Assembly (NCBI GenBank): GCA_030824495.1
Contig: JAVBXP010000046.1
Span: forward strand, 1 to 64,000
Source of the DNA: a bacterium
GTDB taxonomy: Bacteria > Pseudomonadota > Alphaproteobacteria > Caulobacterales > Caulobacteraceae
DNA: 64,000 nucleotides
Direction of reading: 5' to 3'
The notes beneath the pieces were generated by a model. It made no database searches and was not told where the DNA came from. It saw only the letters and a program-made list of their open reading frames with translations. Shown one piece after another: positions 52,201 through 60,241 of the stretch. The position numbers were made by a program, and so were the translations under genes. Numbering within the stretch: the first letter of the stretch is position 1; each line of letters opens with the position of its first letter.

Positions 52201-52737
52201 ATGAGCACCGCTCCGGTCGCCATCCGCCGAATCTGCGCACAGGACCTGAACCAGATCGGCCGGTTCGCCTTCACCGTGTCTATAACCGAACCGCTGACCG
52301 AAGCTGCTCGGCTCGGCCAGGCGTTCGAGAACACCGGCTTCTGGCAGGAGGAGGCGGGCGCCTTCGCGATTGTCGAGGCAGCCAGCGGACGACTGCTAGG
52401 CACCGCGCAATTCTACCGTTCCGGACCGTGCATTCATGGGTTGGAGCTGGGCTACATCATCCACGATCCGTCCGACCGCGGCAGGGGCTACGCTGCGCCC
52501 GCTGTGGCGATGTTCGCCGACCTGTTGTTCGAGCAACGGCCGGGCGTTCACCGACTGCAACTGATGATCGAGGTGTGGAACACCGCGTCCTGGAGGCTGG
52601 CGGAGCGCTGCGGATTCGTCCGCGAGGGACTCGTGCGCAGTTCGGGGTTTGGCGAGAGCGACCCCGGCGACAGCTTCCTTTACGCCCGAACCCGAAAGGA
52701 CTGGCGTGAACAGCGCCAGACCAAGGTCGGAGGCTAG
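52201..52737 (+). CDS. GNAT family N-acetyltransferase
   Basis: A 178-residue acetyltransferase of the RimJ/RimL type. GYIIHDPSDRGRGYAAPAVAMF binds acetyl-CoA (the GRGYA loop), and IEVWNTASWRLAERCGFVREG is the C-terminal family motif. The acceptor is unknown. ATG 52201 follows ATTCCC without a good RBS; an in-frame ATG at 52162 would add 13 residues. Its stop overlaps the stop of the YhhN gene by four bases. Confidence 0.87.
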   Translation: MSTAPVAIRRICAQDLNQIGRFAFTVSITEPLTEAARLGQAFENTGFWQEEAGAFAIVEAASGRLLGTAQFYRSGPCIHGLELGYIIHDPSDRGRGYAAPAVAMFADLLFEQRPGVHRLQLMIEVWNTASWRLAERCGFVREGLVRSSGFGESDPGDSFLYARTRKDWREQRQTKVGG

Positions 52738-53393
52738 GCGAGCCGGTTCCTGGCCAGTGTGCGAGTGACGCCGACGCAGATCAGGGTCTGGCCGCAGAAA
52801 TAGAGCCCCCAGATGGCCAGGCCGATCCAGGCTGCGTGTTCGAGTGCGCCCGCCCGGGCGAAGATCAACAGGTCGGACACCACGAACATCAACGCGCCCG
52901 CGCCGACCACCGCGCGGGGAAAGCGGCTGGTCCAGGCCATCGCCGCCATCACCGCAAGGCTCATGGAATAGAGGGTGGCCGCTGCCGCCAGAGCGCGGTC
53001 CGTGGGCAACAGGAAGGCAATTATCCCTGTCGCCGGGACCAGGAGGATAGCGAACAGCATCTGGCTGCGGGTTACGGCGCGTCGGCGATTTCGCAGGTAG
53101 AGCCAGATGGCGATGAGATGGCCGACCAGGAAAGCCACTGCGCCAACCGTCAGGCCGGCGGCCTCCAGCAGCATGTCGCCGAGCGCGCCGAAAGCCATCA
53201 CAGCACAGATCAGCCAGCCGTCGAGGCTGCGCGCCTTGAGGCCTGCGTAAAGGGCCAGAAGGCTGACGCCGGCGCCCTTCCAAAGCATGCTGGCGAGGGG
53301 CGGGATATCCAGGTCCCAGGAGGCCACATAGCTGACACCAGCGGCTATGGCGCAGGCCAGCACCAGGTACGGCGCAAGGTTGCGTCGATCCAT
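52734..53393 (-). CDS. YhhN family membrane protein (lysoplasmalogenase-like)
   Basis: A 219-residue protein with seven or eight helices. KGAGVSLLALYAG, FGALGDMLLE and the later VVSDLLIFAR carry the conserved Asp residues of the YhhN/TMEM86 family, which in animals cleaves lysoplasmalogens. The bacterial role is unclear, and plasmalogens are not expected in this group. It converges with the GNAT gene. Confidence 0.85.
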   Translation of the reverse strand: MDRRNLAPYLVLACAIAAGVSYVASWDLDIPPLASMLWKGAGVSLLALYAGLKARSLDGWLICAVMAFGALGDMLLEAAGLTVGAVAFLVGHLIAIWLYLRNRRRAVTRSQMLFAILLVPATGIIAFLLPTDRALAAAATLYSMSLAVMAAMAWTSRFPRAVVGAGALMFVVSDLLIFARAGALEHAAWIGLAIWGLYFCGQTLICVGVTRTLARNRLA

Positions 53394-53469
53394 TCTTGTC
53401 TCCCCCCAAGGCGCTTAGGCGCTCGGCCTTCAATAGAGCCGGTGGCGGGGGAGGGCGGCAAGTCCTTTG

Positions 53470-54093
53470 CTACCAGACCTTCCACCACTGATCGGACGCC
53501 ACGGAGGCGTCACCGGGACGGACCTCCTGCTGTCCCCAGGAGAAGACCATGAACAGGGTGTGGCTGCGGATCTTGGCGGTTCCGGCCATGCGTGCCCCCA
53601 GCGCTATCGGACGCCCCGAGTGGGTGTCGTAGGCGAAGGCGGAAAACTCGGCCACGCCAGTCCGGTCCCGGCGGGAATAGGCTGAAAGCTCTGGAATGGT
53701 GGCGTTGGTCAGGTTGGAGGAGATCGGCAGGGTCAGGCGCGGAATGCCGACCACCCGCTGCATCTTGTCGATCGATAGTGCGCCGAGACGGATCTCGACA
53801 ACGATATCGGAGTCGGCCTTGGTCGGGCTGAGCCGGTTTCCCCGGGAGACCAGCGCCTCGCGCACCGCGCTGGCGGCATATTCCGAGCCCTCGCCCCGGA
53901 AGTTGGAGGTGTCGAGAAACACGCGCGCGTCCGCCGGCAGGGCGAGAGAGAACTCGCTCGCCGCACGCTCGGCGGCGTGGGCGACCAGCAGTTGCTCGGT
54001 GGCGGTGCGGGCCGGCGCGGTCTCGTTGGCGCTGGCGCAGGCGGCGAGAATGGAGCCGCAGATCGCGACGGCGCAGTACCCAACTAACTTCAC
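53470..54093 (-). CDS. Hypothetical lipoprotein, DUF6655-like
   Basis: A 207-residue lipoprotein: signal VKLVGYCAVAICGSILAACAS with lipobox LAAC. The body has RTATEQLLVAHAAERAA, ADARVFLDTSNFRG, an ADSDIVVEIRLGALSID segment and VVGIPRLTLPISS, then a C-terminal FAYDTHSGRPIALG. These stretches match what I recall of DUF6655 proteins; the role is unknown. The GTG start at 54093 has CGGAG upstream; longer ATG starts lack a signal peptide. It is divergent from the next exported protein. Confidence 0.72.
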   Translation of the reverse strand: MKLVGYCAVAICGSILAACASANETAPARTATEQLLVAHAAERAASEFSLALPADARVFLDTSNFRGEGSEYAASAVREALVSRGNRLSPTKADSDIVVEIRLGALSIDKMQRVVGIPRLTLPISSNLTNATIPELSAYSRRDRTGVAEFSAFAYDTHSGRPIALGARMAGTAKIRSHTLFMVFSWGQQEVRPGDASVASDQWWKVW

Positions 54094-54226
54094 TATATCG
54101 CTCCGGCCGTGACGGAAGGGGGCCAGAGGCTTCTGATTCGCGGCATCAATGGGGCGGCGCCCACATTCGGTAGCAGGCTGTAAACGCTCGCTGCTACACT
54201 TTCTGCGGGCAGTTAGGGGGGTAACC

Positions 54227-54883
54227 ATGGTGAAGCGATGGGTCTTGGCGGCGTTGGTGGCCGCAAGCTGGGCCGGGACGGCGATGGCCGCGACAATCAG
54301 GATCGAGCCGGTCGAAACCCTGGGATCGATGGTGGAGTTTCGCGACGGCATGGCGGGCGCGCGCTCCAGCTTGGCGCGAAGCGACGCCGCCCTGCTGGTG
54401 CAGCGGGCGACCCACGATGAGAAGGATATGCCGGCGCTGGTGATCGCCGTCGAAAATCACAGCCAGGCTCCGTTCAACCTGACGCCCTCAAGTGTGATCG
54501 TGACCACTCAGAGCGGCGACCAGGTGGCCGTCTTCACCCGCGATGAGATGATGGCCAGCCTCGAAATCCGGGCGAGGAAACGCGCGAAGTGGGCGCAGAT
54601 CGCCGCGGCGATGGACGGCGCCGGCGCGGCGGCTCGCGACCGGCCCACGCCGACGAACCCACGACTCCAGAATGGCCCGGCCCGTGTCGAGGCGGAGAAC
54701 CAGGCCATGATGGCCGCGGCGGAGGGCCTGGGCTTCGTGGCTCAGACCGTCCAGCCAGGCGAGAAACATATGACCGATTTGGGTCTCGGTCCGTTGCCTA
54801 AGGACACCAGCGAGCTGACGGTGACGGTCACTCTGGCGGGCGAGGCGCACCGCTTCCCGTTGAAGGTGACGCGCTATCGATAG
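54227..54883 (+). CDS. Exported hypothetical protein, 218 residues
   Basis: Signal peptide MVKRWVLAALVAASWAGTAMAA. The rest includes DMPALVIAVENHSQAPFNLTPSSVIVTTQSGDQ, which looks like an immunoglobulin-like or DUF-type domain of surface proteins, then an Ala/Arg-rich helix and a C-terminal TELTVTVTLAGEAHRF strand pair. I do not recognise the family. The upstream GGGGGGTAACC is a good RBS. It is divergent from the DUF6655-like lipoprotein, which may share its control. Confidence 0.65.
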   Translation: MVKRWVLAALVAASWAGTAMAATIRIEPVETLGSMVEFRDGMAGARSSLARSDAALLVQRATHDEKDMPALVIAVENHSQAPFNLTPSSVIVTTQSGDQVAVFTRDEMMASLEIRARKRAKWAQIAAAMDGAGAAARDRPTPTNPRLQNGPARVEAENQAMMAAAEGLGFVAQTVQPGEKHMTDLGLGPLPKDTSELTVTVTLAGEAHRFPLKVTRYR

Positions 54884-54927
54884 GCGGTGAAAATCCGGCC
54901 GCCGAACGCCGTCGGCCGGTCAGGGCC

Positions 54928-55287
54928 CTAGTCGAAAATATCGAAGATCGAGCGCTTCTTGCGATAGCCGCCATAGCCTTGGCCGTACTCGCCGCGCTCA
55001 CCGTATTCTCCTCGCTCACCGCGTTCGCCATACTCGCCACGTTCTCCCCGCTCGCCATAGCCGGCGTTCCAGGGTGTCGACGATTGAGGCGGCGGGGCGA
55101 CGGGGCTAGGAGCAGCAGCCTGTCCGGCTGGCGGGGCGGAGGCTTGGGCCCCCGCCGCCATCAGTTTCTCCAACTCACCGCGATCAAGCCAAACGCCACG
55201 GCAGGTGGGGCACATGTCAAATTGAACGCCGGCACGGTCCACGGTCTGCATGGAGGTGTTGTCGTTGGGGCATAGGAGCAGCGGCAT
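54928..55287 (-). CDS. TFIIB-type zinc ribbon protein with a repeat tail
   Basis: A 119-residue protein. Residues 4-45 (LLCPNDNTSMQTVDRAG, then FDMCPTCRGVWLDRGELEKL) are the zf-TFIIB domain; one cysteine position is Asp as in many members. A Pro/Ala linker follows, then eight GER/GEY triplets (residues 78-101) and a GYGGY patch. The C-terminus KKRSIFDIFD is also common in this family. Role unknown; such proteins may bind nucleic acid or help quality control. Confidence 0.82.
   Translation of the reverse strand: MPLLLCPNDNTSMQTVDRAGVQFDMCPTCRGVWLDRGELEKLMAAGAQASAPPAGQAAAPSPVAPPPQSSTPWNAGYGERGERGEYGERGERGEYGERGEYGQGYGGYRKKRSIFDIFD
54985..55056 (-). repeat. Nine-base tandem repeat coding for GER/GEY
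   Basis: Eight units of nine bases encode residues 78-101 of the zinc ribbon protein, arranged as a 27-base higher unit (GER GER GEY). Synonymous changes show they are old, but the tract could still vary in length between strains. Confidence 0.75.
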
Positions 55288-55515
55288 CAGGGCTTCCTTC
55301 TGAACGATGGAGGCGCGACAGCTTCGGGCCGGCCTCACGTGGTGACGTGATGCGTCCGACATCATAACCCCCGGCAGAGCCGGCGGTTACCAGAGGGGCC
55401 CGGTCCGCGCGCAGAAGATGGGAGTTCGCCCTACTCCCGGCAAGCCCCCGGCTTGCCGTAACGCGTCGGCGCCGTGAAAAGGGATGCTGGACGCGGGCCG
55501 GTGCTCCGCATGTCC

Positions 55516-55523
55516 GGGAGGAG
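55516..55523 (+). promoter_or_regulatory. Ribosome binding site favouring a TTG start
   Basis: GGGAGGAG seven bases before TTG 55531; no ATG stands at a suitable distance from it. Confidence 0.55.
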
Positions 55524-55530
55524 GCGTAGG

Positions 55531-56190
55531 TTGATCGTTCCAGACGTGCTGAACCCACAGCAACTCCTCGCCATCCAAGATGGCTTGAAGAGCGCGCCGT
55601 TCCGCGACGGGCGGGCGACCGCGGGGGCGGCGGCCGAGCAGGTGAAGCGCAACGAGCAGGCCCGTGGCGACGACCCCGGCGTGATCGACCTTGCCCGGAA
55701 GGTGCGGCTCGCGCTCGAAGCCCACCCAATATTCCGCACCCTGGTTCGGCCGGCGCGTTGGTCCAGCCTTATGTTTTCGCGCTATGGACCTGGCCAGCAG
55801 TACGGTCTGCATGCCGACAACGCCTCGATGTACGACGTGCACGTCTGGCCCCTGCGGACCGACCTCAGCTTCACCATCTTTCTCTCAGACCCGGAAACCT
55901 ATGAGGGCGGGGCGTTGCTGCTTCGCGACCTTGCCGGCGATCGCGAGTTTCGGCCAGCGGCCGGCTCAGCGGTCCTCTATCCGACCGGCCAGCTGCACCG
56001 TGTCACGCCGGTCACGCGCGGCGTTAGGTTGGCCTGTGTCGGATGGGTGCAGAGCACGATCCGCCGCGCCGACCAGCGAGAGTTGCTGTTCGATCTAGAA
56101 CGCGTCCGGCAGGGTCAGGACGGGCAGGAGGCGGCCCTGCTTCTGGACAAGACTATCGGGAACCTGCTGCGGATGTGGTGCGAGGACTGA
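55531..56190 (+). CDS. Fe(II)/2-oxoglutarate dioxygenase, PiuC/YbiX family
   Basis: A 219-residue oxygenase. FRDGRATAGAAAEQVKRNEQ is the PiuC opening; the iron triad lies in YGLHADNAS and the HRVTPVTRG segment, whose Arg binds 2-oxoglutarate. The family is often beside TonB receptors for iron and may modify siderophores. I chose TTG 55531 because GGAGGAG lies seven bases upstream and the chain then begins MIVPDVL as in relatives; ATG 55510 is an alternative. The 3' end overlaps the convergent hydrolase gene by 38 bases. Confidence 0.88.
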   Translation: MIVPDVLNPQQLLAIQDGLKSAPFRDGRATAGAAAEQVKRNEQARGDDPGVIDLARKVRLALEAHPIFRTLVRPARWSSLMFSRYGPGQQYGLHADNASMYDVHVWPLRTDLSFTIFLSDPETYEGGALLLRDLAGDREFRPAAGSAVLYPTGQLHRVTPVTRGVRLACVGWVQSTIRRADQRELLFDLERVRQGQDGQEAALLLDKTIGNLLRMWCED

Positions 56191-57415
56191 CGGCGCCTTG
56201 GACAACCGCGTCGGCCATCAGGGTCTGGGTGGTGGCCTGAAGGGCGGGCGCTTTCTCGGAGAGCAGTTGGACCATGCCGACGAACAGCAGGTCGTTCTCC
56301 GGATCTACCCAGAACCAGGTCCCCGCCGCGCCGTCCCAGTGATAGGTCCCGACGCCGACGGGAATGCCGGCCGCTTGCGGGTCAGTGAACACCACGCCGT
56401 TGAAACCGTAGCCGAAACCGGGGCGGATCTGCTGGTGCCCGACGCCCCAGCCCTGGGCCAGCATTTCGCCTGACAGTTGGTTGGTCATCATCAGGCGCGC
56501 CGCCTGCTCGCTGATGATCCGCCGGCCATCAAGTTCGCCGCGGTTCAGCAGCATCTGTGCGAAACGGGCGTAGTCCCCGACCGTTGAGACCAGCCCGCCG
56601 CCGCCGGAGGCCAGCGCCGGCGGCGTCTCATGGTCCGGCAGCAGCGGATTGACGGGGAGCGGAACGAGGCCGCGGCTGGAACTGGAGCGGTAGAGGGTGG
56701 CAAGCCGCGAGCGTTTCTCCGGCGGGGTATGGAAGGCCGTGTCGATCATGCCTAGCGGCGCGAATATTTCGTCGCGCATGAAGTCGGGTAGGCTTTTGCC
56801 GCTCAGCTTCTCGATGATCGCGCCCTGGACATCCATCGCCAGGCCGTAGATCCACTTGGTTCCAGGCTGGTAGGCCAGGGGCAGGGCGCCCAGCCGCGCG
56901 GCCATGTCGGTCAGGTCGGCCGAGCCCCAGACATTGGCGACTTCGTAGAGCGCTTCCAAGCCGCCCATCGGCTCACGGCCATAGGTCAGGCCGGCGGTAT
57001 GGGTCAGAAGTTCACGCAAAGTCGGTTCATGATTGGCGGCGGTCAGGATCGGCGCGCCGTGCCCGTCCAGCCCGCCAAACACCCTGGCGCCTGCAAAGGC
57101 CGGCAGATGCTTGGCGATGGGATCATCAGGAGACCACAGCCCGCGGTCATGCAGGATCATCATCGCCACGGCCGTCACCGGCTTGGTCATCGAGAAGATG
57201 CGGAAAATGGTGTCGAGAGCCATGGGCTCGCCGGTCGCAAGGTCCTTTTGGCCGAGGGTGCTGGTGTGAGCGATCTTGCCGTGGCGAGCGGTCAGGGTGA
57301 CCATTCCGGCGACAACGCCCTTGTCGATCCAGCCCTGAAGGTAGCGGTCGATGGTCGCCAGGCCAGCCTCGCTCAGCCCTACATCCACTGGCGCGGCGCG
57401 TGAGAGATCGTGCAT
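56153..57415 (-). CDS. Serine hydrolase, class C beta-lactamase family
   Basis: A 420-residue esterase/DD-peptidase-like enzyme without a signal peptide. The nucleophile motif is FSMTKPV (SxxK), the second motif is near KWIYGLAMDVQGAIIEKLSG, and GVGTYHWDGAAGTWFWVDP is the region around the third. Such enzymes hydrolyse esters or lactones; beta-lactam resistance is unlikely without a signal. ATG 57415 fits the start. The last 38 bases overlap the dioxygenase gene. Confidence 0.88.
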   Translation of the reverse strand: MHDLSRAAPVDVGLSEAGLATIDRYLQGWIDKGVVAGMVTLTARHGKIAHTSTLGQKDLATGEPMALDTIFRIFSMTKPVTAVAMMILHDRGLWSPDDPIAKHLPAFAGARVFGGLDGHGAPILTAANHEPTLRELLTHTAGLTYGREPMGGLEALYEVANVWGSADLTDMAARLGALPLAYQPGTKWIYGLAMDVQGAIIEKLSGKSLPDFMRDEIFAPLGMIDTAFHTPPEKRSRLATLYRSSSSRGLVPLPVNPLLPDHETPPALASGGGGLVSTVGDYARFAQMLLNRGELDGRRIISEQAARLMMTNQLSGEMLAQGWGVGHQQIRPGFGYGFNGVVFTDPQAAGIPVGVGTYHWDGAAGTWFWVDPENDLLFVGMVQLLSEKAPALQATTQTLMADAVVQGAVSPRTTSAAGSR

Positions 57416-57541
57416 CCTAGGTCGCTCCCTGGCCTCTGTCGGGCCTAGGAAAGGAGAGTATCTGGCAAACGCCGGTACGCCAGCCTCGTTCGCTGTTGCA
57501 GAGTGACTGGAACCTTCTCCCATGGTGCAGGTTTGGCTCAC

Positions 57542-57703
57542 ATGTCCATTCTCATCCTCATCCTCGTTGTCGTCATCCTCCTGGCCCTGGCGCTGTACGC
57601 CGTTCAGAAGATGCCGATCCCATCGCCCTTGAATTGGATCATCCAGGTGGTGCTGATCGTCATCGCCATCGCGGTCATCGGCCAACGCGCCGGCCTCTTC
57701 TAG
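57542..57703 (+). CDS. Small two-helix membrane protein (Thivi_2564-like)
   Basis: A 53-residue protein with two membrane helices (SILILILVVVILLALALYAV and WIIQVVLIVIAIAVIG) joined by QKMPIPSPLN. The pattern resembles a family of small membrane proteins named after Thivi_2564, of unknown role. ATG 57542 is favoured because the product begins with the first helix. It ends 18 bases before the oxidoreductase gene. Confidence 0.68.
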   Translation: MSILILILVVVILLALALYAVQKMPIPSPLNWIIQVVLIVIAIAVIGQRAGLF

Positions 57704-57721
57704 CCGCCGCATTAGCGGCTC

Positions 57722-58942
57722 ATGTCCCTCACCGAGCATCTCGATCTTCGGGGCGGCGCCGTGTGCTGGCCCGAACCTGCCTCGGATCTTCCCGTGGCCT
57801 CACCGCCCGCTGACCTCGTCGATGTAGCCATCGTCGGAGCCGGCGTGATGGGCGCCATGTTGGCGGAGCGGATCAGCGGGCAGGGGCGAAGTGTAGTCGT
57901 TCTCGACCGCCGCCCTCCGGCGTGGGGCGCCACGGCGGCGTCCACCGCCTTGGTGATGTGGGGTGCCGACACGCCGCTCAGTCATCTTGCCCGCACTCTA
58001 GGAGCGGCTGAAGCCGCGCGCCGGTGGCGATGCGTGTTCGCGGCGGTGGGCGAACTTGACGATCGCATACGGCGTCTGGCCATCGATTGCGGTTGGCGAG
58101 CACGGCCGGAAGTCTATCTAGCAGGGACCTTGCTCGATGAAGCGGGGCTGCAAGCTGAGGCGAAAGCGCGCCAAGCGGCCGGACTCCCGTCTCAGTTCTT
58201 GGGCAGCAAGGCCTTGGCTGAGAGGTTCGGGCTCCCGCCGCGCGCGGGCCTGATCTCTGACCTGGCCTTTGAGGTCGATCCCGTCGCGCTGACGCTCGGA
58301 CTATTGAAGTGTGCCGTCGGCAGGGGCGCGAAGCTCATATGGCCAGCCGATGTCGTCGCCATCGCATGCAATGAGACCGGGGTCTCGCTGGCGTTGTCGG
58401 ACGGAAACGCCATTCTTGCGCGCCAAGCCGTGCTCGCGACCGGATATGAGGCCGCCCGCGCCTATCTCCCGCCCGCCTTCGAGTTGGGCTCAAGCTTCGC
58501 TATCGCTTCGGCGCCGGGCCTGGCGCCGCTTTGGCGTGAAAATGCGCTGATCTGGGAGGCCTCGGATCCTTACCTCTATGCCCGCACGACACGTGATGGG
58601 CGGGTGATCATCGGCGGCACCGATGAGGATTTTGCCGACGCCGAGCGTCGCGACGCCTTGCTGGACGCCAAGCGCCAGACCCTCACCGCTCAATCTGGCG
58701 ATCTTCTGGGACGTGAGGGCGTGGTGGCCGAATGCACCTGGGCCGCGACGTTCGGTAGTTCGCCGGATGGCTTGCCGGCCATCGGACGCGCGCCGGGCTT
58801 TGACGCGCTTTGGCTGGCCAGCGGATTTGGCGGAAACGGCGTCAGCTTCGCGAGCATGGCGGCGTCCCTCATCTGCGCCAGTCTGGACGGCGTTCCGGCT
58901 CCCGATCTTGATTGCTTTGCGCCGGATCGCTTCGAGACGTGA
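57722..58942 (+). CDS. FAD-dependent oxidoreductase (DAO family)
   Basis: A 406-residue flavoprotein. VAIVGAGVMGAMLAERISGQG binds FAD; the C-terminal DGLPAIGRAPGFDALWLASGFGGNGVSFASMA closes the site, as in D-amino acid oxidase and sarcosine oxidase relatives. The substrate is likely an amine or amino acid. A short AGCCGC/GCGGCT hairpin lies just before the ATG (57702-57720). It stands alone with the small membrane gene. Confidence 0.87.
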   Translation: MSLTEHLDLRGGAVCWPEPASDLPVASPPADLVDVAIVGAGVMGAMLAERISGQGRSVVVLDRRPPAWGATAASTALVMWGADTPLSHLARTLGAAEAARRWRCVFAAVGELDDRIRRLAIDCGWRARPEVYLAGTLLDEAGLQAEAKARQAAGLPSQFLGSKALAERFGLPPRAGLISDLAFEVDPVALTLGLLKCAVGRGAKLIWPADVVAIACNETGVSLALSDGNAILARQAVLATGYEAARAYLPPAFELGSSFAIASAPGLAPLWRENALIWEASDPYLYARTTRDGRVIIGGTDEDFADAERRDALLDAKRQTLTAQSGDLLGREGVVAECTWAATFGSSPDGLPAIGRAPGFDALWLASGFGGNGVSFASMAASLICASLDGVPAPDLDCFAPDRFET

Positions 58943-59027
58943 TCGCCGGCTGGGCTAGCGCGCAAGCCGAACCTCGGGGATAAGTCTGACGAAGCCGGGG
59001 CAACCGGCCAGGCGGGGGAGTTGAGCC

Positions 59028-59606
59028 ATGGAACTGATCCTCATTCGGCACGGTCTGCCGGTGCGCAATGACGAGAGCTCCGATCCGGACCTTTCGCAGG
59101 AAGGCCACGATCAGGCCCGCAAAGTCGCCGGCTGGCTCGCTCACGAAGGCGCGGACGCCGTGTGGTCCAGCCCAATGCGCCGGGCCGTGCAGACGGCGCG
59201 GCCCTTCGCCGCCCATCTTGGCCACGACATTCGCCAGCACGAAGGCGTGGCGGAGTTCGATCGCGACTCCGGCTCCTACATCCCGATGGAGGTTCTGAAG
59301 CGCGAGAATTACGAGGCGTGGCTGGCCCTTGCGAAGGGCGAACATGCGATGGACATCAATGCCTTCAACGCCGCCGTGGTCAGCGCGCTGGAAGAAGTCA
59401 TCGCCGCCCATCCTGGCCAGCGCGTCGCGGTTTTCTGCCACGGCGGGGTCATCAATGTCTGGACGGCGCATGTGCTGGGCATGGCGCCGCGGCTGTTCTT
59501 TGAGCCAGGCTATACCAGCGTGCACCGCTATATGTGCGCGCGCGGCGGTCAGCGCGCTGTGATGGCGCTGAACGAACGCGCCCACCTGCGCGAGACGGTG
59601 GGTTAG
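59028..59606 (+). CDS. Histidine phosphatase family protein
   Basis: A 192-residue enzyme with the intact LIRHGLPVRNDE motif, SSPMRRAVQTARPF, and the second histidine in VFCHGGVINVWTAHVLG. It resembles SixA/CobC-like phosphatases; the substrate is unknown. It differs from the variant at 34.8 kb, which has lost the Arg of RHG. GGGGGAG precedes the ATG. The stop overlaps the lipoprotein stop by four bases. Confidence 0.9.
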   Translation: MELILIRHGLPVRNDESSDPDLSQEGHDQARKVAGWLAHEGADAVWSSPMRRAVQTARPFAAHLGHDIRQHEGVAEFDRDSGSYIPMEVLKRENYEAWLALAKGEHAMDINAFNAAVVSALEEVIAAHPGQRVAVFCHGGVINVWTAHVLGMAPRLFFEPGYTSVHRYMCARGGQRAVMALNERAHLRETVG

Positions 59607-60001
59607 GGGCGGTCGCGCGGCCGCAACGCCTCGACCTCGGCCGGGGTCAGCAGTGTTACCCGATGAACCTGGCAGCGCTGCTGCCCGCTCACGCCGCGGC
59701 TGATGAGGGTGGTTCCAAATCCGGTCCCTGTGCAGATCGACGAGCCGGTCCGCGAGGCTAGGCTCAGCCGGTTGTTCCAGTTCACGTTCCGGCACGAACT
59801 CATCAGGTCCAGCCGGTAGACGTCTGAGCCGACCCGAATGTTGACGGTGCTGGCGTCTACAGCGGTGAAGTTGCTGACGTTGCCAGCGAAGAAACACTGC
59901 TGACCGGGGTTCGAGGCGCGCGGTCTGTCCGGATCTTGGCTGGCGCAGCCGGAGACTATCAGGACGGCGACCATCGTAGCCCAGGCTGCAGTGCGTGACA
60001 T
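59603..60001 (-). CDS. Lipoprotein, DUF6491-like
   Basis: A 132-residue lipoprotein with lipobox VSGCAS. The body has CFFAGNVSNFTAVDASTVNIRVG, VYRLDLMSSCRNVNWNNRLSLASRTGSSICTGTG and a C-terminal VHRVTLLTP, stretches I recall from DUF6491 proteins of Caulobacterales. Four cysteines may form disulfides. ATG 60001 gives the signal peptide; longer upstream reading has none. It faces the yghU gene across a gap with a strong stem-loop. Confidence 0.78.
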   Translation of the reverse strand: MSRTAAWATMVAVLIVSGCASQDPDRPRASNPGQQCFFAGNVSNFTAVDASTVNIRVGSDVYRLDLMSSCRNVNWNNRLSLASRTGSSICTGTGFGTTLISRGVSGQQRCQVHRVTLLTPAEVEALRPRDRP

Positions 60002-60071
60002 GCTCGACTCCCCTGACGCGTTTTCAGCCAGATTGCTCGGATAGGGCGAGGTTGTGGTGTCGGGCCTGACC

Positions 60072-60110
60072 GCGCAAGTGCAAAACATCGACGGTTTGCA
60101 GCTCTTGCGC
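60072..60110. repeat. 13-bp stem-loop in the divergent gap before yghU
   Basis: GCGCAAG plus TGCAAA (60072-60084) pair with TTTGCA and CTTGCGC (60095-60110), with a three-base bulge and a ten-base loop. It lies between the divergent lipoprotein and yghU genes and could be an operator or an RNA structure. Confidence 0.6.
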
Positions 60111-60241
60111 TGAATGCCGGCCTTGGCGCCCGGTCGCGATTGGACCAACTTGCTCGTCCGCCCGTTTTGAATCGCCAAGCCGGACTGGCGTCCACTGTCG
60201 TGGATGCACATGCAGCGAGCTGGCGCCTGGAGCCCGACAAG

